A stretch of 64,000 nucleotides of DNA from Modestobacter sp. DSM 44400 (GCF_900107175.1 NZ_FNOZ01000024.1:1-64000), one strand, 5' to 3'. Positions 54,141 to 62,995 are shown, numbered from the stretch's first letter. The notes: generated from the sequence alone by a model not told the origin. Numbers and translations are program-made.

Positions 54141-55646
54141 TCATGGTGTGTCGGTGGCGACGCGTCGCGACCGGGCGGGACGTCGCCACCGCCGCGCCAT
54201 GATCGCCGGGAACGACGGGGTGGCCGCGGCAACGATCCGGTCCGGCCGCACCAGCACCGATCGCCCGCGCAGCCAGCGCACCAGCTCCGGGCAGGCCAGC
54301 TCCCCCGGCCCGTCGCCGAGCCGCAGCACCCGGACCCCGGCCGCGTCGGCCAGCGCCGGGACGGGCCCGCCGGCGGTCAGCACCGCCCAGCCCTCGCCGA
54401 GGACGTCGTCCAGCCGGACGCGCATGCCGTCCACCGCAACCGTCGGCTGCGGGACCAGGGCACCCACCGGCGACCCGGGGACGAACCGGGGACGGCGCAC
54501 CAGCCGGCCGCGGCGCAGCGGCGGGGTCCGGCTGCCCAGCGTGAAGTCCGAGAGCCCGGGCAATCGGCGCACCCTCCCGAGCGCCAGCCGGCGGACGACG
54601 GCCGCGCCGCGTCCCCCGCCGGTCATCAGCCGGCCGAGCAGGACGGCGACCCGGATCAGCGCCGCGGCGTGCGGCGCCCGCTCGGCCTGGTGGGTGTCCA
54701 GCAATTCCTCGTCCCCGCCGGCCAGCACGGCGGCGAGCTTCCAGGCGAGCTGGTGGGCGTCGCGCAGCCCCAGGCCCAGGCCCTGCCCGATGAACGGCGG
54801 GGTGAGGTGGGCGGCGTCGCCGCACAGCAGCACCCGCCCGTTCCGCCAGCGGTCGGCGACCTGGGCCGCGTAGGAGTACTCGGCGGTCCGCACCACCTGG
54901 GCGCCCGCGGCGCCGAAGCAGGCGAGTTGCACCGGGAGGTCCAGGTCGGCGGCGGTCTCGTCGTCCGCCAGCCGAAACTCCGCCCGGTACCGGCTGCCGG
55001 CCACCGGCATGAACGTGGCCGGGCGAGCCGGGTCGCAGACCTGGTGCACACCGGGCCAGACGTCCAGCGGCTCCACCGACTCGAGGTCGACGACGAGCCA
55101 CCGCTCGGTCGGGCCGAGGTCGCGCATCCGCGCGCCGATCAGCCGCCGCACCGTGCTGTTCGCCCCGTCGCAGCCGAGCACCGCGTCGGCGTCGACCTCC
55201 TCGTCCTCGCGGGTGGCCAGGTCCCGGAGGACCACCCGGACCGATCCGTCCCGTTGTTCCACGTGCAACAGCTCGCAGCCGCCGCGCAGCCGGGCCCGGG
55301 GCTCGCCGGCCAGCTCCGCGCGCATCAGCGCCTCGAGGTCGGGCTGGGTGAACATCGACGCCTGCGGCCAGCCGTGCACGCCCGGCCCGCGCCGGAACTC
55401 GACCAGCGTGCGGTGCGCGCCGTCCAGTAGCCGCAGCCCGGCCATCGGCCGGCTGACCGCGGCGAAGGCGTCGGCGACGCCGGCGGCTTGCAGGACGCGC
55501 AGCGACTCGTCGTCCAGGTGCACCGCGCGCGGCTGGGGGTAGACGGCGGCGTGCCGGTCGAGCACCAGGACGTCGACGCCCCGCCGGGCCAGCAGCAGCG
55601 CGGCGGCCACCCCGACCGGGCCGGCGCCCACGACCACCACCGTCAC
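54141..55646 (-). CDS. FAD-dependent aromatic hydroxylase (MhpA/PheA-like)
   Basis: 501 aa group A flavin monooxygenase. FAD motifs are VVVVGAGPVGVAAALLLARRG at the start, split here as a GxGxxG pattern, LGCDGANSTVRRLIG near 155 and RVLLCGDAAHLTPPFIGQG near 270. The central part resembles 3-(3-hydroxyphenyl)propionate hydroxylase. The substrate is unknown. It precedes the PLP gene on the same strand by 41 bases, so the two may be co-transcribed. Confidence 0.85.
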   Translation of the reverse strand: MTVVVVGAGPVGVAAALLLARRGVDVLVLDRHAAVYPQPRAVHLDDESLRVLQAAGVADAFAAVSRPMAGLRLLDGAHRTLVEFRRGPGVHGWPQASMFTQPDLEALMRAELAGEPRARLRGGCELLHVEQRDGSVRVVLRDLATREDEEVDADAVLGCDGANSTVRRLIGARMRDLGPTERWLVVDLESVEPLDVWPGVHQVCDPARPATFMPVAGSRYRAEFRLADDETAADLDLPVQLACFGAAGAQVVRTAEYSYAAQVADRWRNGRVLLCGDAAHLTPPFIGQGLGLGLRDAHQLAWKLAAVLAGGDEELLDTHQAERAPHAAALIRVAVLLGRLMTGGGRGAAVVRRLALGRVRRLPGLSDFTLGSRTPPLRRGRLVRRPRFVPGSPVGALVPQPTVAVDGMRVRLDDVLGEGWAVLTAGGPVPALADAAGVRVLRLGDGPGELACPELVRWLRGRSVLVRPDRIVAAATPSFPAIMARRWRRPARSRRVATDTP

Positions 55647-55745
55647 GGCGCCGAGTCTGCCCGCCGGCGCGCCGGCCGCTCACCCGGGCGGGTGACCGAG
55701 GAGGTCCGGACCTCAAGACGCCGACCCAGGTGTCGTTGAGGGGGT

Positions 55746-57389
55746 GTGGCGACGACGGCGGTACGGGCAGCGGGGGAGGTCCCCGACGTGCCGCTCCGTG
55801 CCCTGGGCAGTGCCCCCGCCGCCGCGATCGCCGCGCTGACCCGGGAGATCGACGAGCTGGAGACCCTGCCCCGCTTCGACCGGGACGGCGCCGGGGACCG
55901 CGCGCTGCTGGCGCTGGCCGAGGCCCGCGAGCTGGGGCTCCCCGAGCTCGAGCTGCGCGCCCAGCTGGTTCGGGCCGAGGTGCTGCAGCGGTGCGGCGAG
56001 CTGGCCGAAGGCGGCCGGCTCGCGCAGGAGGTGTTCACCTGGGCAACCGGGAACAACTCCCGGTACCTGCTGGCCCGCAGCCACTACGTCCTGCAGGGCG
56101 TGTTCATGGACCTGGGCGACCTGTCCCAGGCGCTCGAGCACTCCGTACGCGCCGTCGACCTGCTCGGCCACGACGCACGGCCCGCGCTGCGCATCGACCA
56201 CCTCGTCCGGCTGGCCGACTGCCTGTGCCTGAACGGCGACGAGGTGGGAGCGCGGGAGCGCTATCCGGAGGTCCTGCGGCTGGCCGAGGACCTCGGCGAC
56301 CTCGACCGCCAGCTCGTGGCGCTCAACAACCGCGCCTACTTCGAGGCGCTGACCGGTCACTTCGACGCGGCGCTCGGCTTCAGCACGCGGCTGCAGAGGC
56401 TCGCGGACGAGCACGGCATGACCCTGCACGTCGGCCGGCTGGACACCATCGCTCGCGCGCTGATGGGGCTCGGCCGCCTGGCCGAGGCCGAGGAGGTGCT
56501 GCGGCCCGGCCTGCGGCCCGAGCTGCTGGACGCCTCGCCGGACGGCGACCGGGGCGCGGACTCCCTGCTCACCCTCGCCGAGGTGCTGCGCCGGCTCGGC
56601 CGGCTCGAGGAGGCGCAGATCTCCCTCGACGCCTGCGTGCGCACCTGCGAGGAGCTCGGCCTGGGCACCATCCGGGTGCACGCGCGCCGCGAGCAGGCCG
56701 AGCTGCACGCCGCCGCCGAACATTTCCAGGCGGCCTTCGAAGAGCACAAGGTCTACAGCCGCGACGTCCTGCAGCTGCAGTCCGACCAGCGGGACGCCCG
56801 GGCCCAGGCGCTGCGGGCGATGTACGAGACCAGCGAGGCCCGGCGGCAGACCCGGCGGTACCGCGAGCTGTCACTGCGCGACCCGCTGACCGGCCTGTAC
56901 AACCGGCGCTACGTCGACGAGGAGCTGCCGCGCCTGCTGCAGCACGGGGTCCAGCACGCGGTGCCGGTCACGCTCGCGCTGCTCGACCTCGACCATTTCA
57001 AGAAGGTCAACGACACCTTCTCGCACGAGGTGGGCGACCAGGTGCTGCGCATCGTGGCCGGGCTGCTGGAGGCCGCCGCGTCGGCGGCCGACGACGGGGA
57101 CGGCGGCTCGTTCGCCGCCCGGATGGGCGGGGAGGAGTTCCTGCTCGTCCTGGTCGGCGGAGACCCGGCCGGCGCGGTGGGCATGCCGGAGGACGTGCGC
57201 CGGTCGGTGCGGTCACAGCCCTGGGCCGGGCTGGCCGGTTCCTGCCCGCTTGCCGTGACCGTGAGCATCGGCGCCACCGGCAGCCACGAGGTCAACACCC
57301 CGGATCCGGCTCCCCTGCTCAGCCGGGCCGACGCCCGGCTGTACCGGGCCAAGCGCCAGGGCCGCGACCGGGTCGTCAGCCGCGACTGA
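55746..57389 (+). CDS. Diguanylate cyclase with TPR-like sensor region
   Basis: 547 aa. Residues 20-370 are repeated helix pairs of tetratricopeptide type (ALLALAEARELGLPELELR, DLSQALEHSVRAVDLLG). The GGDEF domain starts at DPLTGLYNRRYVDEEL near 378 and carries FAARMGGEEFLLVL near 459, an active GGEEF. No RxxD inhibitory site precedes it. It should make cyclic di-GMP in response to a protein or ligand bound by the helical part. GTG start; divergent from the FAD gene. Confidence 0.88.
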   Translation: MATTAVRAAGEVPDVPLRALGSAPAAAIAALTREIDELETLPRFDRDGAGDRALLALAEARELGLPELELRAQLVRAEVLQRCGELAEGGRLAQEVFTWATGNNSRYLLARSHYVLQGVFMDLGDLSQALEHSVRAVDLLGHDARPALRIDHLVRLADCLCLNGDEVGARERYPEVLRLAEDLGDLDRQLVALNNRAYFEALTGHFDAALGFSTRLQRLADEHGMTLHVGRLDTIARALMGLGRLAEAEEVLRPGLRPELLDASPDGDRGADSLLTLAEVLRRLGRLEEAQISLDACVRTCEELGLGTIRVHARREQAELHAAAEHFQAAFEEHKVYSRDVLQLQSDQRDARAQALRAMYETSEARRQTRRYRELSLRDPLTGLYNRRYVDEELPRLLQHGVQHAVPVTLALLDLDHFKKVNDTFSHEVGDQVLRIVAGLLEAAASAADDGDGGSFAARMGGEEFLLVLVGGDPAGAVGMPEDVRRSVRSQPWAGLAGSCPLAVTVSIGATGSHEVNTPDPAPLLSRADARLYRAKRQGRDRVVSRD

Positions 57390-57422
57390 TCCCCCGGGTC
57401 GGTCGAGTTCGCGCCCGACGTC

Positions 57423-57881
57423 GTGCGGCCGGAACACAAACCCCCGAAGGGGTGGTTTAAGACCACCTCCGGTGACACCAGCCCCGCGGCCGGGACCACG
57501 CTGACCGTCGCGCCCTCGGGCGCGTCCTTCGAGTACAACCGCACCTTCGACCTGGACGCCGCGACGCTGGCCTCCGTGAAGGCGGGCACCGCGGTCGTCG
57601 TCGTCCACGGGCTGGACCCGGCGACCCTGTCGGCGGCGGCCCAGGCCAAGCCCAGCGACCTCGTCCCGTCACTGCCCCTGGCGGCCACCTCGCCGGCGCT
57701 GTGCGGGGCGCTGAAGGCGTCGCAGATGTCCAGCATGCCGCCCGGCTCGGCCGCGACCGGTGGTGGCAGCACCGCCGGCGTCGAGGACCAGGGGCTGCTC
57801 GCGCTGGGCGGTGGCCTGCTCGCCGCCGGTGCCGTGGCCGGAGGACTGGCGCTGCGTCGTCGGTCTGCTGTCCAGGGCTGA
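57423..57881 (+). pseudogene. CHRD-like surface protein, 5' truncated
   Basis: 152 codons from a GTG. TTSGDTSPAAGTTLTVAPSG and FDLDAATLASVKAGTAVVVV are the last part of a CHRD-type beta domain. A Gly/Ser linker with GGGSTAGVEDQ, a hydrophobic helix (LLALGGGLLAAGAVAGGLAL) and RRR follow, the layout of a cell wall sorting tail. No signal peptide remains, and the frame opens only 33 bases after the cyclase stop, so export is impossible as it stands. Confidence 0.65.
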
Positions 57882-57904
57882 CCGGACCGGGTGACTGACG
57901 ACTG

Positions 57905-58497
57905 ATGTCCGGTACCGAGCAGCGCCATCCGCCGCGTCGACGGGAGTGCCGGCACCGCCGGCGACCGTCCCACCAGCCGCCGATCCCGGCGGGCAGCAGC
58001 AACCCCCGGCGACCCAGGGGCTGCTGCTGCCCGCCTCCGCCCCCACCCACCTCGAGGTCCCAGCGATCGGGGTGTCCTCCGACCTGCTCGACCTCGGCCT
58101 GCAGCCCGACGACACCGTCGAGGTACCGCCGCTGGCCAAGGACTCGCAGGCCGGCTGGTTCCGCTACTCACCCACCCCCGGGGAGGTCGGGCCGGCGGTC
58201 CTGCTCGGTCACGTGGACTCCGCCGAGTACGGGCCCGGGATCTTCTTCGACCTCGGGGCGCTGCGTGCCGGGGACCAGATCACCGTCACCCGCGCCGACG
58301 GCACGGCAGCGGTCTTCCAGGTCGACCGGGTCGCGTCCTATCCCAAGGACTCGTTCCCGACCCTCGAGGTGTACGGCAACACCGACCGGGCCGAGCTGCG
58401 GTTGATCACCTGCGGGGGCGCGTTCGACTCGAGCACGCGCAACTATCTCGACAACATCGTCGTCTACGCCTCCCTCGTCTCCAGCCACCCGGCGTGA
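57905..58497 (+). pseudogene. Class F sortase with lost N-terminal anchor
   Basis: The catalytic domain is intact from GTG 57946: VPAIGVSSDLLDLGL, VLLGHVDSAEYGPGIFFDLG with the catalytic His, and LRLITCGGAFDSSTRNY with the Cys and Arg. A likely original start, ATG 57905 (SGTEQRHPPRRR), is in another frame, and the usual signal/anchor helix between them is absent. The domain, if made, would stay in the cytoplasm. Next to the CHRD-like substrate, as in related genomes. Confidence 0.65.
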
Positions 58498-58543
58498 CGC
58501 ATCCGGGTGTCCACCGCCCGGTCATCCACAGAGAGGAGTCCCC

Positions 58544-59104
58544 ATGCGGACCCGCCAGTGGCGCGCCTGCCTCATCGCCGTCCCGCTTCTCCTGGGCGGC
58601 TGCGCCGGAGCCGACGCCGCCACCCAGCCGGCCGCGGCGCCGGACGCGGTAGCAGCGTCGACGCCAGCCGCCGACGAACCGCCGTCCGAGACCGCCGCCA
58701 TGATCTGCGGCGACGACGTCCGCGGGGACGTGGCCCGGGCGCTCTCGTTGCCTGAGCCGCCGGCCACCGACTCCACCTGGGTCGACCAGCTCTACACCTG
58801 CACCTACCAGCTCCCGATGGGGCCGATGGTCCTGTCGGTCAAGGAATCGCCGACCACGGCGGCGGCCGGGGAGTACTTCGAGAGCCGGCAGCCGGAGCTC
58901 GGCGAGACCGCGCCCGCCCCCGGCCTCGGCGAACGCGCGTACGCGACGACGACCGGCACCGTGGTGGTGATCAAGGACGCCATGACGCTCACCGTCGACG
59001 CCACGGACCTCCCTGCCGAGTTCGGGGACAACGGCCAGCGCCGCAGCGACTTCGCCTACGAGATCGCCTCCGTCGTCCTCGGCTGCTGGACCGGCCACGA
59101 ATGA
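58544..59104 (+). CDS. Putative lipoprotein
   Basis: 186 aa. Signal peptide with lipobox LLGGC (Cys20), then an Ala/Pro/Thr-rich linker to about 45. The globular part has three cysteines (AMICGDDVRGDVARAL, YTCTYQL and VVLGCWTG), two of which may form a disulfide. It resembles actinobacterial secreted proteins of unknown role. GAGAGGAG precedes the ATG. Confidence 0.75.
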   Translation: MRTRQWRACLIAVPLLLGGCAGADAATQPAAAPDAVAASTPAADEPPSETAAMICGDDVRGDVARALSLPEPPATDSTWVDQLYTCTYQLPMGPMVLSVKESPTTAAAGEYFESRQPELGETAPAPGLGERAYATTTGTVVVIKDAMTLTVDATDLPAEFGDNGQRRSDFAYEIASVVLGCWTGHE

Positions 59105-59183
59105 GCACCAGCACGCCGTTGCCGACCCGGCGACGGCCCGCAGGCACCTCACAACGCACGACCGGACGGGGAGTGGATCCGAA

Positions 59184-59648
59184 ATGACCGATCGACGTGG
59201 TGGACAGGGGAGAAAGCGCGCCGCCCGCTCGGCGCTCTGCGGACTGGCGCTGGGCCTGATGGCCGCGTGCGGCTCATCCGAGACCTCGGGGGACGCGGCG
59301 GCCACCGCTGCCGGCTCGACGGCCAGTTCAGCGGCCAGTTCAGCGGCCAGTTCAGCGGCCACCGCGCCGACGGCGTCCGCCTCGGCCGCCCCGTCGTCGG
59401 CCGTGGCGGTCATCCACATCAAGGACTTCGCCTACGAGACCCCCGCCACGGTGAGCCCGGGCGCGATGATCGAGGTCATGAACATGGACGGCGAGAAGCA
59501 CACCGTCACGGCCGACGAGGGCAACGCCTTCGACGCGCAGGTGACCGCCGACGACACGGGCACCGTCACCGCGCCCACGACCCCGGGGACCTACGCCTTC
59601 CACTGCACGTACCACTCGAACATGCACGGTGTCCTGGTCGTGCGGTGA
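59184..59648 (+). CDS. Cupredoxin-domain lipoprotein
   Basis: 154 aa. Lipobox LMAAC (Cys29), a Ser/Ala/Thr linker to about 72, then a plastocyanin-like domain. Type 1 copper ligands are the His in GEKHTVTAD and the Cys, His and Met in FHCTYHSNMHG at the C-terminus. It should carry electrons or bind copper outside the cell. GGAG precedes the ATG. The stop overlaps the next gene (TGATG). Confidence 0.9.
   Translation: MTDRRGGQGRKRAARSALCGLALGLMAACGSSETSGDAAATAAGSTASSAASSAASSAATAPTASASAAPSSAVAVIHIKDFAYETPATVSPGAMIEVMNMDGEKHTVTADEGNAFDAQVTADDTGTVTAPTTPGTYAFHCTYHSNMHGVLVVR
59321..59356 (+). repeat. Three 12-bp tandem repeats in the cupredoxin linker
   Basis: Three exact copies of GGCCAGTTCAGC, giving a Ser-Ser-Ala-Ala repeat in the linker. 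Copy number could vary by slippage and change linker length. Confidence 0.85.
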
Positions 59649-60115
59649 TGCGCGCCACCGACCAGGGACGACGCCTGCCGTCGTCCCTGGTCGACAGCCG
59701 CCGGCAGGGGCAGCGGTGGGTCGTGGCTGCGGCCGCGCTGGTCGCGGGCACCGCCCACCTGCCGGTCATCGCCCCGCACCTGGCCGAGGCGCCCTACATG
59801 GGGGTGCTGTTCGTGGTGCTCAGCGCCGGCTGCCTGGCCATCGCGGCGACGATCTGGTTCCGTGACCCCGCCGTCCTCTACGTCCTCGCGGTCGGCACCT
59901 GTGGTCTCGCGGTCCTGGGCTACGCCGCGACCCGGCTGGTCGCCTTCCCGCTGCTGGGCGATGACCTGGGCAACTGGTGGGAGCCGCTGGGCGTCCTGTC
60001 GGTGGGAAGCGAGACCGTGGCCGTCGCGGCGGCGGTATCGGCGCTGCTGGGACGCCCCCGGACGGCGACGGACAGGCACCGGCCCGCGCCCGTACGCCTC
60101 GCCGGCCTGCGGTAG
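59648..60115 (+). CDS. Small membrane protein coupled to the cupredoxin
   Basis: 155 aa with four hydrophobic helices (VVAAAALVAGTAHLPVIAP, MGVLFVVLSAGCLAIAATIW, VLYVLAVGTCGLAVLGYAA, VGSETVAVAAAVSALLG). Conserved His residues lie in the first helix. Its ATG overlaps the cupredoxin stop, so the two proteins are likely made together and may work together. No family name is assigned. Confidence 0.75.
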   Translation: MRATDQGRRLPSSLVDSRRQGQRWVVAAAALVAGTAHLPVIAPHLAEAPYMGVLFVVLSAGCLAIAATIWFRDPAVLYVLAVGTCGLAVLGYAATRLVAFPLLGDDLGNWWEPLGVLSVGSETVAVAAAVSALLGRPRTATDRHRPAPVRLAGLR

Positions 60116-60134
60116 TCCCGCCGGCTCGGACCGG

Positions 60135-60494
60135 TCAGCGGCCGGCGCGCTCGTCCAGGACGCCGGCCAGCAGCGAGAGCGCGCCCCAGGCGGCGGCGAA
60201 GCCGACGACCTTGGTGCGCGTCCCCCGGCCGGCCAGCCCGGCACCGAACACGGCCGCGTCGCTCCAGTCGGCGACCACCCGGGCGGCGGTGGCCAGCTGG
60301 CGGGCGCGCCCGGCCGGCGCGGCGATCATCGCCAGCCCGATCGCGGTGTCCCGGGCACCGATCGCCCGGGTCAGCGTCCGGGTGCCCGCCGAGTCCTCCA
60401 GCCCGCAGGGCTTGATCAGGACCTTCGGGGCGGCGATCAGCGCGAGGGAGTAACCGGCGGTGGCGGCGCCGACGAGCGAGGTGAGCGAGGGCAC
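60135..60494 (-). CDS. Small Ala-rich membrane protein
   Basis: 119 aa with three or four helices (LVGAATAGYSLALIAAPKVL, DTAIGLAMIAAPAG, VVGFAAAWGALSLLAGVLDE). It resembles DUF4267-type small membrane proteins, function unknown. GTG 60494 is chosen because AGGAGA sits 5 bases before it. It converges with the cupredoxin membrane protein. Confidence 0.7.
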   Translation of the reverse strand: MPSLTSLVGAATAGYSLALIAAPKVLIKPCGLEDSAGTRTLTRAIGARDTAIGLAMIAAPAGRARQLATAARVVADWSDAAVFGAGLAGRGTRTKVVGFAAAWGALSLLAGVLDERAGR

Positions 60495-60618
60495 GGGTTC
60501 TCCTGGAGACGTGGCGCACGGGCTGCGCGGGACCGGGGGTCCAACCAATCAGCGGGCCGGGGCGCCCGCCACTCGGCTGCATGGTTGCACCGCAGCGGGC
60601 GTACGTTGCAGGCACTCC

Positions 60619-60644
60619 CACGGGTGTGACCCGTGCCATAACGT
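60619..60644 (+). promoter_or_regulatory. Promoter and operator of the NDMA-dependent alcohol dehydrogenase
   Basis: A perfect inverted repeat CACGGGT-GTG-ACCCGTG at 60619-60635 ends 3 bases before TAACGT (60639-60644), a good -10 box. The repeat covers the -35 region. Transcription would start near 60651. It differs from the repeat at mftA, so a different regulator is expected. Confidence 0.55.
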
Positions 60645-60680
60645 GCGGGAGGACTGCGCTCCCCGGCGCACGCCATCGAT

Positions 60681-60698
60681 GCCCTCACCGATGAGGGC
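60681..60698 (+). promoter_or_regulatory. Hairpin next to the Shine-Dalgarno sequence
   Basis: GCCCTCA-CCGA-TGAGGGC forms a perfect 7-bp stem in the leader of the alcohol dehydrogenase mRNA. It ends 4 bases before AGGAGG (60703-60708). It could modulate ribosome access or stabilise the 5' end. Confidence 0.5.
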
Positions 60699-60715
60699 GA
60701 CCAGGAGGATCACCT

Positions 60716-61846
60716 GTGCCTGTGAAGACGCGCGGCGCGATCATGCGTTCGGCCCCCGGCAAGTTCGAGGTCGTCGACCTCGTCTCCGACGACCCCCGTT
60801 CCGGCGAGATCCAGGTCAAGCTCGCCGCGTCGGGCATGTGCCACTCCGACGACCACCTGGCCACCGGCGACATCCCGGTCGCCCACTACCCGATGGCCGG
60901 CGGCCACGAGGGCGCCGGCGTGGTGATGAAGGTGGGGGAGAACACCCCCGGGTTCGAGGAGGGCGACCACGTCGTCTTCTCCTTCCTCCCCGCCTGCGGC
61001 AAGTGCCGGTGGTGTGCCAGCGGCATGTCCTACCTCTGCGACCTGGGCGCCGGACTGCTGGTCGGCGCCCGGTTCGACGACCCGGAGAGCTTCCGCTTCA
61101 CCATGGCGGACGGCACCGCAGTCGGGCAGATGTGCGGCCTGGGCACTTTCGCGGAGGTCACCACGGTCAGCGCCGACTCCGCGGTCAAGATCGACAAGGA
61201 CATCCCCCTGGACGTCGCCTGCCTGACCGGCTGTGGCGTCGGCACCGGCTGGGGCTCCTCGGTGACCGCCGCCAAGGTGGAGCCGGGCGAGACGGTCATC
61301 ATCATGGGGATCGGCGGCATCGGCATCAACGCCGTCCAGGGCGCGGCGCACGCCGGGGCCAGCCACGTCATCGCCGTGGACCCGGTGGCCTTCAAGCTGG
61401 AGAAGGCCCGGGAGTTCGGGGCGACGGAGACCTTCTCCAGCATCGAGGAGGCCAACGAGTTCGCCAAGAGCGTCACCAACGGCCAGGGCGCGGACAAGGC
61501 GATCGTGACGATCGGCGTCACCACCGGTGCGCACGTGGCCCAGGCGTTCCAGGCGGTCCGCAAAGCGGGCGTCGTCATCGTCACCGGCCTCGGGGACATC
61601 ACCGATCAGTCCGGCATCCCGATCTCCGTCGGCGAGCTGACGCTGTTCGCCAAGGAGATCAAGGGCGCGCTGTTCGGTGATTCGAACCCGCACACCGACA
61701 TCCTGAAGATGCTGCGGCTCTACCAGGAGGGCAAGCTCAAGCTCGACGAGCTGATCACCAAGCGTTACAAGCTCGACGAGATCCAGCAGGGCTACGAGGA
61801 CATGCACGCGGGTAAGAACATCCGCGGCGTCATCATCTACGACTGA
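60716..61846 (+). CDS. NDMA-dependent (mycofactocin-type) alcohol dehydrogenase
   Basis: 376 aa zinc-dependent medium-chain dehydrogenase. Catalytic zinc ligands are Cys42 (SGMCHSDDH) and His64/Glu65 (GGHEGAG). Structural zinc is held by Cys94, 97, 100 and 108. The nucleotide motif is IMGIGGIGINAVQG. The sequence follows the actinobacterial family with non-exchangeable NAD, active in vitro with nitrosodimethylaniline and dependent on mycofactocin in vivo. AGGAGG precedes the GTG. The mft genes lie 15 kb away. Confidence 0.9.
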   Translation: MPVKTRGAIMRSAPGKFEVVDLVSDDPRSGEIQVKLAASGMCHSDDHLATGDIPVAHYPMAGGHEGAGVVMKVGENTPGFEEGDHVVFSFLPACGKCRWCASGMSYLCDLGAGLLVGARFDDPESFRFTMADGTAVGQMCGLGTFAEVTTVSADSAVKIDKDIPLDVACLTGCGVGTGWGSSVTAAKVEPGETVIIMGIGGIGINAVQGAAHAGASHVIAVDPVAFKLEKAREFGATETFSSIEEANEFAKSVTNGQGADKAIVTIGVTTGAHVAQAFQAVRKAGVVIVTGLGDITDQSGIPISVGELTLFAKEIKGALFGDSNPHTDILKMLRLYQEGKLKLDELITKRYKLDEIQQGYEDMHAGKNIRGVIIYD

Positions 61847-61848
61847 AA

Positions 61849-61905
61849 AGGACCCGTCCTCCCCACCCCTTCGCAAGCTAGGGCGGGACCCGGGACGGGG
61901 CCGCG
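61849..61905. repeat. Intergenic hairpin element, copy 1
   Basis: Just after the dehydrogenase stop. The arms GGACCCGTCC and GGGACGGGGCC can pair across about 30 bases with a TTCGC loop region. It likely ends transcription. It is similar in order and sequence to the element at the right edge of the window, which lies in the opposite orientation. Confidence 0.6.
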
Positions 61906-61958
61906 CCCGGGGGCCAGACCGCTGGTCCCCGGACGCCCGCCCGCCCGACGAGGAGCCG

Positions 61959-62861
61959 ATGACCGCCGCACCCGCCCGCCCCGACGCCGCCCGGCTGGAC
62001 GCCGTGGGCATGGTGCGCACCGCCCGCGAGCGGGTCGTGGCCCGGGTGCGCGAGGCGGAGGTGGTCGCCGCGGCGCTGTCGGCCGGCCGCAACGTCGTCC
62101 TCGAGGGCCCGCCGGGCACCGGCAAGACGACCCTGCTGCGCGCCCTGGCCGACGGCACCGGCGTCCCGCTGGTCCTGGTCGAGGGCAACGCGGAGCTGAC
62201 CCCTACCCGGCTGGTCGGGCACCACGACGCCTCCCGGGTGCTCACCGAGGACTACCGGCCGGAGAACTTCGTGCCCGGCCCGCTCACCCGGGCGATGACC
62301 GAGGGCGCGCTGCTCTACGTCGAGGAGTTCAACCGCGTTCCCGAGGAGACGATGAACGTCCTGCTCGGCGTGCTGTCCGAGCGGGAGATGCACGTGCCGC
62401 GGTACGGCCGGGTGCCGGCCCGGCCCACGTTCCGGCTGGTGGCGGCGATGAACCCCTTCGACGCCGTGGGCACCGCCCGGATCAGCCCGGCCCTCTACGA
62501 CCGGTCCTGCCGGGTCGCCATGGGCTACCAGGAGGAGGACGCCGAACGCGCCGTCGTCACCACGGCCACCGGCGGGCCGGCCGACCTGGTGGCCCACGCC
62601 GTGCGGGCCGTGCGGATCACCCGCGACCACGCCGAGCTGCGAATCGGCTCCTCGGTGCGCGGCGCCATCGACACGGTGCTCATCGCCGGGGAGCTGGCCG
62701 TCGTCCGGGGCCGGGACGGGGTGGACGACGAGGTGGGTGAGGACGCCGCCCTGGCCGCGCTCACCGGCAAGGTCACCCTCGCAGACGGCGTCACCCGGCC
62801 GGTCGAGCACGTCGTGGTCGACATCTGGCGGCGGGCCGGTGGGGAGCTGGGAAAAGCCTGA
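61959..62861 (+). CDS. MoxR-family AAA+ ATPase (CoxD-like)
   Basis: 300 aa. Walker A is EGPPGTGKTTLLRAL near residue 48, Walker B-like ALLYVEEFNRVPEETMNVLL near 120, sensor 1 is LVAAMNPFDAVG. The FNRVPEE loop is typical of the MoxR/CoxD branch. Such ATPases with VWA partners mature metalloenzymes, including CO-dehydrogenase-type enzymes. GAGGAG precedes the ATG. The VWA gene follows on the same strand. Confidence 0.9.
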   Translation: MTAAPARPDAARLDAVGMVRTARERVVARVREAEVVAAALSAGRNVVLEGPPGTGKTTLLRALADGTGVPLVLVEGNAELTPTRLVGHHDASRVLTEDYRPENFVPGPLTRAMTEGALLYVEEFNRVPEETMNVLLGVLSEREMHVPRYGRVPARPTFRLVAAMNPFDAVGTARISPALYDRSCRVAMGYQEEDAERAVVTTATGGPADLVAHAVRAVRITRDHAELRIGSSVRGAIDTVLIAGELAVVRGRDGVDDEVGEDAALAALTGKVTLADGVTRPVEHVVVDIWRRAGGELGKA

Positions 62862-62995
62862 CGCCCGAGTCGGCGGACGCCGACCCGGGCGGGAGAACCC
62901 CGCCGGCCGATCCCCCTGGACTGCCCGGGCCCCGACAGGAGGGTGCCGGGCTGGCGGACCCGCCGGGCCGGCGGCCGCCCCAGCCGGCCCCGGTC

